From Bacteroidales bacterium (GTDB lineage Bacteria > Bacteroidota > Bacteroidia > Bacteroidales > Paludibacteraceae): a DNA stretch of 15,002 nt. The DNA lies in contig CAAFYY010000059.1 in the NCBI GenBank assembly GCA_900767385.1, forward strand, positions 1 through 15,002, given 5' to 3'. Every line of letters starts with the position of its first letter. The first letter of the stretch is position 1. Shown one piece after another: positions 1 to 4,246 of the stretch. A model generated the notes under the pieces. It was not told where the DNA came from. It saw only the letters and a list, made by a program, of their open reading frames with translations, and searched no databases. The position numbers were made by a program, and so were the translations under genes.

Positions 1-48
1 AACGGGAACGAGAACGGGAACGGGAACGGGAACGAGAACGAGAACGAA
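1..48. repeat. AACGGG/AACGAG hexamer array
   Basis: Eight consecutive hexamers of the form AACGRG (the last is AACGAA) run from the first base. Because the window begins inside the array, its true length is unknown and the assembly may have broken or collapsed here. The same hexamer reappears as AACGGGAACGA at 2298-2308 and GGGAACGG at 2331-2338. It therefore seems to be a recurring intergenic motif of this genome. No function can be read from it. Confidence 0.85.
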
Positions 49-54
49 AAAACT

Positions 55-80
55 GGTTAAGGTTAAGGTTAAGGTTAACG
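55..80. repeat. GGTTAA tandem repeat, four units
   Basis: Four exact GGTTAA units (55-78) are followed by CG. The 15-mer GTTAAGGTTAACGTT at 68-82 recurs exactly and in the same orientation at 2415-2429. The unit contains the palindrome GTTAAC at its end. It lies between the hexamer array and a degenerate repeat region. Replication slippage can explain such arrays, and no regulatory role is evident. Confidence 0.85.
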
Positions 81-116
81 TTGAGAAACTTCTTCTTGCC
101 TGCGGCGCAACGTATA

Positions 117-138
117 ATTAGGCGAAAATTAGGCGAAA
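117..138. repeat. 11-bp direct duplication ATTAGGCGAAA
   Basis: ATTAGGCGAAA occurs twice back to back and is followed by ATTAACC, the start of a third diverged unit. It is AT-rich and non-coding, and part of the repeat-laden spacer left of the first terminator. Confidence 0.75.
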
Positions 139-212
139 ATTAACCGTAAATTATTTGTATAATTTTAAGACTCATTTTTGCTTCAATGCGGAAACATAAT
201 TCATTAATTGCT

Positions 213-317
213 CTTCGTATCCCTTCGGAGACTATGCTATGCTAATTTACGGATAATTGTGCTTCGCATCCCTTCGGGACTCCCTATCGGTCGCGACTAC
301 GCTACGCTAGTTTACGG
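213..317. repeat. Degenerate duplicated intergenic unit
   Basis: Unit 1 (213-252) and unit 2 (262-317) both begin CTTCGYATCCCTTCGG and end with a variant of CTAYGCTAYGCTARTTTACGG. Unit 2 carries about 16 extra bases (around 281-296) that include the 8-bp palindrome GTCGCGAC at 290-297. The pair looks like a small interspersed repeat (REP-like) copied once and then diverged. It lacks the regular spacing and identical repeats expected of CRISPR. An apparent 71-residue reading frame across it is not convincing as a gene. Confidence 0.6.
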
Positions 318-382
318 GTCATTTACGGTCATTCGCGTTAAAAAAAAGAACAAGACCTCCTCGGTCGGGAGGACCCGGCACA

Positions 383-413
383 AAAAAAGCAACCTTGTTG
401 GGGTTGCTTTTTT
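383..413 (-). terminator. Rho-independent terminator of the left lipoprotein operon
   Basis: AAAAAAGCAACC (383-394) pairs with GGTTGCTTTTTT (402-413) around a 7-nt loop. Read on the minus strand, the stem is followed by a T run (382-388), about 30 nt after the stop codon of the lipoprotein gene at 443. The symmetrical A/T flanks would let it work in both directions. Its left arm with flank, ACAAAAAAAGCAACC (380-394), is identical to that of the terminator at 2373-2387. Confidence 0.88.
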
Positions 414-442
414 GTTTGAATAAGTCTGTAAGTCGAGTGTGT

Positions 443-901
443 TTACTCTTCTGACTTACGGCCGCAGGAGACGGTGAGACGGGCTGGACCACTCTCTTTG
501 AAGAAGGTGAGGCGGGTCTCGGTGAGCTCGCTGATGAGGTATTCGGTGCTCATGCCTTGGGAGGACTGGAAGATGATGGTGCTGTCTTGCAAGGTGTAGG
601 TCTGAGCGTCACCGCTGAGGTCGAGGTTGCCGTCGGCATCGAAGGTGAACTCGGCTCCTACCATTGGACCGTCTTGCACTTTGTCGCCCATGGTGATGGT
701 GCAGGAGTCGCAGACCCAAGAGCCGATGATGAGTTCCTGGAAGGTTGGAGGAGTAACGATGGTGTCGTTGCCGCCAGGGGTCTCGGTGGTGTCGTTAGGA
801 TCTACTGGTGGGTTTACTGGTGGGTTTTCGTTGCCGCCGCAAGCGACGAGGACGATGGCTACAGTGAGGACAGCAAGGAAGGTGGATAAAAATTTCTTCA
901 T
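443..901 (-). CDS. Lipocalin-like lipoprotein D (152 aa)
   Basis: This is a predicted small periplasmic or outer-membrane lipoprotein. The start is set at ATG 901, where MKKFL opens a textbook type II signal peptide. The frame is open further upstream to 1228, but that part overlaps the neighbouring lipoprotein gene and encodes arginine-rich nonsense. The lipobox LVAC places the lipidated cysteine at residue 21. A linker rich in P, T, D and N (about residues 24-55) leads into a domain opening with G60-S-W62, the GxW signature of small lipocalin-like beta-barrels of Bacteroidota. A C-D-S-C pair (64-67) and a later cysteine in VSC could form disulfides, which the three paralogues here lack. It is the last gene before the terminator at 383-413 and follows lipoprotein C by 26 nt. 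Ligand and function are unknown. Confidence 0.85.
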   Translation of the reverse strand: MKKFLSTFLAVLTVAIVLVACGGNENPPVNPPVDPNDTTETPGGNDTIVTPPTFQELIIGSWVCDSCTITMGDKVQDGPMVGAEFTFDADGNLDLSGDAQTYTLQDSTIIFQSSQGMSTEYLISELTETRLTFFKESGPARLTVSCGRKSEE

Positions 902-927
902 AGTGATTTTTTTGTTGGGTTTGTGAG

Positions 928-1338
928 TTATTTGACGCGATGGTGATGGAAGGAGATTCGGTAGTTGACGGTGTCTTCCACGTTGGCGGCATAGACGAGT
1001 GTGGACTGTGTGAGTTCGTCGATGTCGTAGGTCTCTGAGAGGCCTTCGAGGGAGCCGGTGTAGTTGAAGGTGAGTTGGTCGTCGTTGACGACATAGTTGG
1101 CGGCGAGGCCTCCGTTGTCGTTGAAGTTGCCGTCGGCATCGAAGTTGAGGACGAGGGAGATGCCTTCGTAGTCGGTGACTTCGCGTTCGCCATTTTCTAA
1201 GACTTTGACTACGGAGTCGGTGCTCCATGAACCTACGATGGTGGCAGGTCCCGGTTCTGGTGTTGGTTCGTTGCCACAGGCTGTGAACACGAAGACTGCG
1301 GTGAGGGCAGCGATGAGTATAGAATAGAATTTCTTCAT
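928..1338 (-). CDS. Lipocalin-like lipoprotein C (136 aa)
   Basis: This is a small exported lipoprotein and a paralogue of those at 443-901, 2434-2835 and 2851-3357. The signal peptide MKKFYSILIAALTAVFVF ends in lipobox FTAC with Cys21. A short proline/glutamate linker precedes G36-S-W38. The rest is strand-rich with an FDADGN turn that also occurs in lipoprotein D. The C-terminus HHHRVK resembles the LHRVNQ end of lipoprotein A, so C and A may be the closest pair. It starts 23 nt after the DUF3791-like gene at 1362. No TAnnTTTG box is visible in that gap, so it is probably co-transcribed with the cassette upstream. Binding partner and function cannot be read from the sequence. Confidence 0.85.
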   Translation of the reverse strand: MKKFYSILIAALTAVFVFTACGNEPTPEPGPATIVGSWSTDSVVKVLENGEREVTDYEGISLVLNFDADGNFNDNGGLAANYVVNDDQLTFNYTGSLEGLSETYDIDELTQSTLVYAANVEDTVNYRISFHHHRVK

Positions 1339-1361
1339 ATTACTGATATTTTGTGAGATGA

Positions 1362-1562
1362 TTATTTCTGTAATTCTGTGAGGAGGTCCTGAAGGATATA
1401 TTGGTCTGACATGAGTTGAAGGCCGCAGTTGGGGTCGGCCAGCTGTTGACAGATCTTTGTTGAGTAGTAGATGTCGAGTGCCTCTTCAGGGTCAACACTC
1501 AGTGCTTCGGCCAAGAGCATCACGATACGGCTCTGCTTGCGCCATAAAACAGTATCTCTCAT
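1362..1562 (-). CDS. DUF3791-like small protein, second copy (66 aa)
   Basis: This is a short, soluble, mostly helical protein with no signal peptide. I place it in the DUF3791-like group from the pattern of an N-terminal helix (SRIVMLLAEAL), then EEALDIYYST, then a C-terminal block GLQLMSDQYILQDLLTEL. That block matches in spacing the EELHSQSQDWLANTIVETL block of the protein at 2052-2267. It starts 7 nt after the stop of the DUF3990 gene and so forms the third gene of the cassette. Its most plausible job is as a partner or antitoxin of the DUF3990 protein, by analogy with small genes next to toxin-like enzymes. That is inference, and no catalytic residues are evident. The family call is from memory of the pattern rather than an alignment. 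Confidence 0.7.
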   Translation of the reverse strand: MRDTVLWRKQSRIVMLLAEALSVDPEEALDIYYSTKICQQLADPNCGLQLMSDQYILQDLLTELQK

Positions 1563-1569
1563 GTTTTTG

Positions 1570-2055
1570 TTACTGTGCTTGATAGTGTAGATATTGATTG
1601 ATGATTTCTTGGTTGCGTATGCAAATCTGGTGGTTGACGGCTTTGTAGCGTAGCTGTCCGAGTGCTTGCTCTGCAGTGATACGATGGTTTTCGTAGTCTT
1701 CTACTGTGTCGATGACATTGTCGTTGGCTACGCCTCCTTCTATGATGTCGTATTGAAGTTGCATCGTTCCTCCTTTCCGGCAGTCGACCACATATTCCAA
1801 CCACTCCATATCATATTGTAGAAAGCGTTTGATGCGGAAACGGCTGTCTTTCAGTACTGTTTCGTCGAAGAGGTAGGTGTTGACTACTGGCTGGTGTTTA
1901 GGACCTTTACGAATAGCCACGACTTGAGCCCATCGTTCGGCTTGGTCTTTGTATTGAGTGAGATAGAATCCTTGTCCGAAATCAACGTGTGTGCGTCCTT
2001 TGCTGACTTGGGGGTTGGTTATGGCAATATATGAGCCATGATAGAGTGTTGTCAT
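1570..2055 (-). CDS. DUF3990 protein, ADP-ribosyltransferase-like (161 aa)
   Basis: The start is ATG 2055 (MTTLYHGS), which overlaps the stop of the upstream DUF3791-like gene as ATGA. The longer open frame to 2106 would add 17 unconserved residues. Motifs of DUF3990 are visible: LYHGS (H6), DFGQGFYLT (Y31) followed by QAERWA, and a late NHQICIRNQE (about 141-150). In the ADP-ribosyltransferase fold to which I recall DUF3990 belonging, the first His and the Tyr bind NAD. The third catalytic position could be Q143 or an acidic residue near 103-106, and this is uncertain. There is no signal peptide, so it should act in the cytosol. It sits between two small DUF3791-like genes, which suggests a toxin with guarding partners. 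Substrate and toxicity are unknown. Confidence 0.8.
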   Translation of the reverse strand: MTTLYHGSYIAITNPQVSKGRTHVDFGQGFYLTQYKDQAERWAQVVAIRKGPKHQPVVNTYLFDETVLKDSRFRIKRFLQYDMEWLEYVVDCRKGGTMQLQYDIIEGGVANDNVIDTVEDYENHRITAEQALGQLRYKAVNHQICIRNQEIINQYLHYQAQ

Positions 2056-2267
2056 TGCTCTGCCTCCCAGTTTTGTAGTGTTTCGACGATGGTGTTGGCG
2101 AGCCAATCTTGGCTTTGTGAATGTAGCTCTTCGTAGTAACGCAGGAGGTAGTTGTGGATAAGTCCCTGTTTCTTTAGACGTTGGTACATTTCGGTATTGC
2201 TGATGTTCAGTCGTGCTGCACCAGATTCAATGGCCATGATGGCAAGATGTATATCGTTGTATGACAT
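2052..2267 (-). CDS. DUF3791-like small protein, first copy (71 aa)
   Basis: This is a small helical cytosolic protein resembling DUF3791. It has an N-terminal helix (IHLAIMAIESGAARLNIS), a central EMYQRLKKQGLIHNYLLRYYEEL, and the family-like LHSQSQDWLANTIVETL near the end. It is the first gene of the DUF3791-DUF3990-DUF3791 cassette, and its TGA stop overlaps the next ATG by four bases, so translation of the two is probably coupled. A TAACTTTG promoter box sits 8 nt upstream of the start, leaving almost no 5' leader. Coming first and being made in step with the enzyme fits an antitoxin or chaperone role, though this is inferred from order only. The start is supported because the family pattern begins a few residues after Met1. 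Confidence 0.75.
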   Translation of the reverse strand: MSYNDIHLAIMAIESGAARLNISNTEMYQRLKKQGLIHNYLLRYYEELHSQSQDWLANTIVETLQNWEAEQ

Positions 2268-2274
2268 TGGGGTG

Positions 2275-2282
2275 CAAAGTTA
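2275..2282 (-). promoter_or_regulatory. TAACTTTG -7 box for the DUF3791/DUF3990 cassette
   Basis: On the minus strand this reads TAACTTTG, matching the Bacteroidota sigma-ABfr -7 consensus TAnnTTTG. Transcription should begin a few bases further on, near 2271, only about 4 nt before the ATG at 2267, so the message would be nearly leaderless. No clear TTTG -33 element is seen about 20 nt upstream. Confidence 0.65.
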
Positions 2283-2297
2283 CATGTTTCCAGTGAT

Positions 2298-2338
2298 AAC
2301 GGGAACGAAAAATGGGAAGTTTTTTCAATGGGAACGGA
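2298..2338. repeat. Scattered AACGGG-type hexamers upstream of the cassette
   Basis: AACGGGAACGA (2298-2308) and GGGAACGG (2331-2338) repeat the motif of the array at 1-48. They lie between the cassette promoter and the terminator of lipoprotein B, so similar spacer DNA occurs on both sides of the cassette and left lipoprotein pair. Confidence 0.5.
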
Positions 2339-2381
2339 GTTTTGGCTCTGCTAATTGAGATGGAGCAGGGGGACAAAAAAA

Positions 2382-2403
2382 GCAACCCTTTTTAGGGGGT
2401 TGC
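2382..2403 (-). terminator. Rho-independent terminator of the right lipoprotein operon
   Basis: GCAACCC (2382-2388) pairs with GGGTTGC (2397-2403) around an 8-nt loop. On the minus strand the stem is followed by seven T (2375-2381). It lies about 30 nt past the stop of the lipoprotein gene at 2434. Its ACAAAAAAAGCAACC arm (2373-2387) equals that at 380-394. It insulates the right lipoprotein operon from the cassette promoter. Confidence 0.85.
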
Positions 2404-2414
2404 CTGTTGTTATC

Positions 2415-2429
2415 GTTAAGGTTAACGTT
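2415..2429. repeat. Second copy of the 15-mer GTTAAGGTTAACGTT
   Basis: This is an exact, same-orientation match to 68-82. It lies between the terminator and the stop codon of lipoprotein B. Together the two copies bracket the segment holding the cassette and lipoproteins C and D. Confidence 0.7.
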
Positions 2430-2433
2430 CTTG

Positions 2434-2835
2434 TTAAGCCAAACGTTTGCAGGTGAGGGTGATGGTGGCGGTCATGCCTTCCATGGTCTCTGTCTGAGAG
2501 ATGACGAGCTCGTCTTGGGTGAGTTTGTCAACGTTCATGGATTGATCGAAGGAGCCTTCTTCATCTTGGTAGTGGATGGTGAGGGTGTTGCCTTCGTAGG
2601 TGTAGGTGGCAAGTTCACCGTCGGCGTTGATGGTGCCGTCTTCGTTGATGATGAGTTTTTGACCAACGAGTTCGGACATGTCCATGGCTTGGCCAGCGAG
2701 GTCCATAGAGGCTGCTGTTACTTCCCAAGTGCCTACGATAGAGGCTTTACCTGGTTTTGGGTCGTTGTTGCCGCAAGAGGCGAGGGTGAAGAGTGCCACG
2801 AGGGCAATCATGAGGATTGAGCTGATTTTTTTCAT
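2434..2835 (-). CDS. Lipocalin-like lipoprotein B (133 aa)
   Basis: This is the shortest of four paralogous lipoproteins here. The signal peptide MKKISSILMIALVALFTL and lipobox LASC give a lipidated Cys21. The linker is only about ten residues (NNDPKPG), and the beta-rich domain opens with G35-T-W37, the GxW lipocalin-like mark. An NEDGTINADGELATYTYEG stretch with turn-forming DG/EG pairs parallels lipoprotein A. The gene follows lipoprotein A by 15 nt and is ended by the hairpin at 2382-2403, so A and B are one operon. With so short a linker the domain should sit close to the membrane, in contrast to A and D. Partner or ligand is not recognisable. Confidence 0.85.
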   Translation of the reverse strand: MKKISSILMIALVALFTLASCGNNDPKPGKASIVGTWEVTAASMDLAGQAMDMSELVGQKLIINEDGTINADGELATYTYEGNTLTIHYQDEEGSFDQSMNVDKLTQDELVISQTETMEGMTATITLTCKRLA

Positions 2836-2850
2836 AGTGTATGAAGTTTT

Positions 2851-3357
2851 TTATTGGTTTACGCGATGGAGGTAGATGAAGAGGTCGGCGGTCATCCCTT
2901 GCTGGCTCTCCTGTGCGGTGAACACGAGGGTGGTCTCGGTGAGGGTGGCGATGGTGAGTGGCTGAACCAGTGTCTGGCCGTTCTCCTCGATATAGAGGTT
3001 GAGGGTGTTGTCCTCTATGGTGTACTGGTAGGTCTCAGCCTCGCCGTCGGCGGTCATGATGAGGGTGCCGTCGGCGTTGATGGTGAAGAGGGTGCCTGAC
3101 AGTCCGAGGTCTTCGGTCATGTTGACGGGTGCGATTTGGACGAAGGAGGAGTCGACGATCCAGTTGCCGAGGAGGAGGTTTTCGTCGCCAGGTGTAACGG
3201 TGGTGTCACCTGGGTTGACGATGGTGTCGCCAGGGGTAACGGTGGTGTCGTTGCCTGGGGTGTTAGGGTTGACTGGTTCGTTAGGTTCGGTGCCGCAAGC
3301 AGCGAATACGAAGACTGCTACGAGGGTAGCCATGAAGTAAGCAAAGAACTTTTTCAT
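2851..3357 (-). CDS. Lipocalin-like lipoprotein A with PGDT-repeat linker (168 aa)
   Basis: The signal peptide MKKFFAYFMATLVAVFVF and lipobox FAAC give Cys21, as in its three paralogues. Residues 33-60 form a tandem linker of about seven-residue units (TPGNDTTV, TPGDTIV, NPGDTTV, TPGDEN). The domain then opens with G64-N-W66. NADGTL and AETYQYTIEDNTLNLY echo lipoprotein B, and the C-terminus LHRVNQ echoes lipoprotein C. It precedes lipoprotein B by 15 nt. Its ATG overlaps, as ATGA, the stop of a possible 58-residue ORF upstream. The likely promoter is the TAAATTTG box at 3566-3573, which leaves about 200 nt before this start. It should be anchored in the outer membrane or periplasm. No function is assignable beyond the fold guess. 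Confidence 0.87.
   Translation of the reverse strand: MKKFFAYFMATLVAVFVFAACGTEPNEPVNPNTPGNDTTVTPGDTIVNPGDTTVTPGDENLLLGNWIVDSSFVQIAPVNMTEDLGLSGTLFTINADGTLIMTADGEAETYQYTIEDNTLNLYIEENGQTLVQPLTIATLTETTLVFTAQESQQGMTADLFIYLHRVNQ
3178..3261 (-). repeat. PGDT-type tandem repeat in the lipoprotein A linker
   Basis: These bases code for residues 33-60 of lipoprotein A, about four imperfect heptads built on [TN]PGDT[TI]V. The repeat is visible in DNA as recurring GGTGTCGCCAGG-like and GGTGTCACCTGG-like blocks. Such in-frame repeats can change copy number and so tune the spacer between lipid anchor and domain. Confidence 0.7.
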
Positions 3358-3530
3358 AGTGTGAAGTTTATTAGTTTGTTGTTTTTTTCGGATGTGATGT
3401 GGGAGGGGGTTGTTGATGTCTGACAGTGAGCGGGGTCGTTGAGGGGCTCAAGGCTGTTGGCTTCGGTCCCAAGACGACTGAGTGTTAGCTCTTTGTCGGT
3501 GGTTGAGAGGATATCTGCTATTCTCTTCAT
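3354..3530 (-). CDS. Possible small ORF heading the right lipoprotein operon (58 aa)
   Basis: ATG 3530 opens a frame (MKRIADILSTTDKELTLSRLG...) that ends in TGA overlapping the lipoprotein A start by four bases (ATGA). A TAAATTTG promoter box lies about 35 nt upstream, so without this ORF the lipoprotein message would have an unusually long leader of roughly 205 nt. The first 25 residues look like an amphipathic helix. The rest is polar, rich in S, T, N and P with one cysteine, and has no membrane segment. I do not recognise the protein. It may be a real small gene, a leader peptide that couples translation, or a chance frame in an untranslated leader. The extension of this frame beyond 3530 crosses the promoter and is not credible. 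Confidence 0.4.
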   Translation of the reverse strand: MKRIADILSTTDKELTLSRLGTEANSLEPLNDPAHCQTSTTPSHITSEKNNKLINFTL

Positions 3531-3565
3531 GAGGCAGTGTCTCTTCGTTGTTTTTGATGAGTGCG

Positions 3566-3573
3566 CAAATTTA
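3566..3573 (-). promoter_or_regulatory. TAAATTTG -7 box for the right lipoprotein operon
   Basis: On the minus strand this reads TAAATTTG, matching TAnnTTTG. Transcription would start near 3562 and run into the 58-residue ORF and lipoproteins A and B. It is divergent from the promoter at 3632-3664. No convincing -33 TTTG is seen. Confidence 0.55.
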
Positions 3574-3631
3574 GCGATATTTCTCATTATGGCGGTATGT
3601 TTTTTGTGATTTTTTGTGTCTTGTTGGTGTT

Positions 3632-3664
3632 TTTGCTTTGTTTGGCGATTATGTTGTATCTTTG
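3632..3664 (+). promoter_or_regulatory. Promoter of the AlaX-like gene
   Basis: TATCTTTG at 3657-3664 fits the Bacteroidota -7 box. A TTTG at 3632-3635 lies 21 nt upstream, close to the expected -33 spacing, though other TTTG copies occur at 3637-3640 and 3641-3644. Transcription should start near 3668, which rules out the longer open frame beginning at 3616. Confidence 0.7.
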
Positions 3665-3684
3665 TGGCGTCATTATTGATGCCT

Positions 3685-4167
3685 ATGGAACAAGAACCAG
3701 TGCTGAATGCACACAATAAGAAGGAGTATCCACCGATGCATACGGCAGAGCATATCCTCAATCAGACGATGGTGCGTATCTATGGTTGTCCCCGCAGCCG
3801 AAACGCCCACATTGAACGTAAGAAAAGCAAATGCGACTATATCCTTTCTGCACCACCTACGGAAGCAGAAATCGCTGAGGTAGAGAAGAGAGTCAACGAG
3901 GTCATCGCCCAAACTTTGCCCGTGACCATCTCTTTCATGACTCAGGCGGAGGCTGCCGCAGTTGTCGATCTTAGCAAGTTGCCAGAGAATGCATCGGAAA
4001 TGCTGCGTATTGTGCGCATCGGCGATTACGATGCCTGTGCCTGTGCGGGCGATCATGTGGATAATACCAGCCAGATAGGTACATTCAGAATCATCAGCTA
4101 CGACTTCAACGAGGGAACGCTCCGTCTCCGCTTTAAGTTGGAGGGAACGCTATGGACTGAAGAGTAG
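3685..4167 (+). CDS. AlaX-like alanyl-tRNA editing protein (160 aa)
   Basis: This is a stand-alone homologue of the editing (SAD) domain of alanyl/threonyl-tRNA synthetases. Such proteins deacylate mischarged tRNA-Ala (Ser or Gly) in trans in the cytosol. The zinc-ligand pattern is complete: HTAEH (H19, H23) and, about 100 residues on, C120-A-G-D-H124 (CxxxH). Length is right for the short AlaX class that lacks the N-terminal barrel. The start is taken at 3685 (MEQEP), just after a promoter whose transcript begins near 3668; ATG 3679 (MPMEQ) is an equally possible alternative. It is the only plus-strand gene, transcribed alone, and ends at the two-way terminator at 4194-4226. Family membership is well supported, while the exact amino-acid specificity is inferred. 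Confidence 0.85.
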   Translation: MEQEPVLNAHNKKEYPPMHTAEHILNQTMVRIYGCPRSRNAHIERKKSKCDYILSAPPTEAEIAEVEKRVNEVIAQTLPVTISFMTQAEAAAVVDLSKLPENASEMLRIVRIGDYDACACAGDHVDNTSQIGTFRIISYDFNEGTLRLRFKLEGTLWTEE

Positions 4168-4193
4168 CACAGTCTCAAAAGCAATAAGAACAG

Positions 4194-4226
4194 AAAAGGT
4201 TGACTCTTTGCAGGAGTCAACCTTTT
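4194..4226. terminator. Two-way terminator between convergent genes
   Basis: AAAAGGTTGACTC (4194-4206) pairs perfectly with GAGTCAACCTTTT (4214-4226) around a 7-nt loop. It has T runs on the plus strand (4223-4228) and, from the AAAA arm, on the minus strand. It ends both the AlaX-like gene (stop 4167) and the long minus-strand operon whose last gene stops at 4247. Confidence 0.93.
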
Positions 4227-4246
4227 TTGTGTTATGCTGAAATTTA

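Larger units (their letters stand above)
1..442. other. Repeat-rich non-coding spacer at the contig end
   Basis: No credible gene is seen here. The stretch holds the hexamer array, the GGTTAA array, the 11-bp duplication, the degenerate repeat pair, a small CCTCC/GGAGG hairpin at 356-372 and the terminator at 383-413. It is the downstream flank of the leftmost lipoprotein gene, and its low-complexity makeup may explain why the assembly stops at base 1. Confidence 0.7.

Noticed and set aside
55..80. Telomere-like repeat
   Set aside because: The resemblance of GGTTAA to telomeric hexamers is superficial; four units beside other hexamer repeats in a bacterial contig with an internal-looking flank fit simple slippage.
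213..317. CRISPR-like array
   Set aside because: There are only two diverged units of unequal length, no identical repeats or regular spacers, and no cas genes.
208..423. Plus-strand 71-residue frame
   Set aside because: It runs through the degenerate repeat pair and the terminator hairpin; composition follows the repeats and no protein pattern is visible.
902..1228. N-terminal extension of the lipoprotein D frame
   Set aside because: It overlaps lipoprotein C in another frame, is almost all R, L, Q and H, and buries the signal peptide that starts at 901.
3531..3761. Minus-strand frame extending the 58-residue ORF
   Set aside because: It crosses two divergent promoter boxes and the first codons of the AlaX-like gene; the extra part has no plausible protein character.
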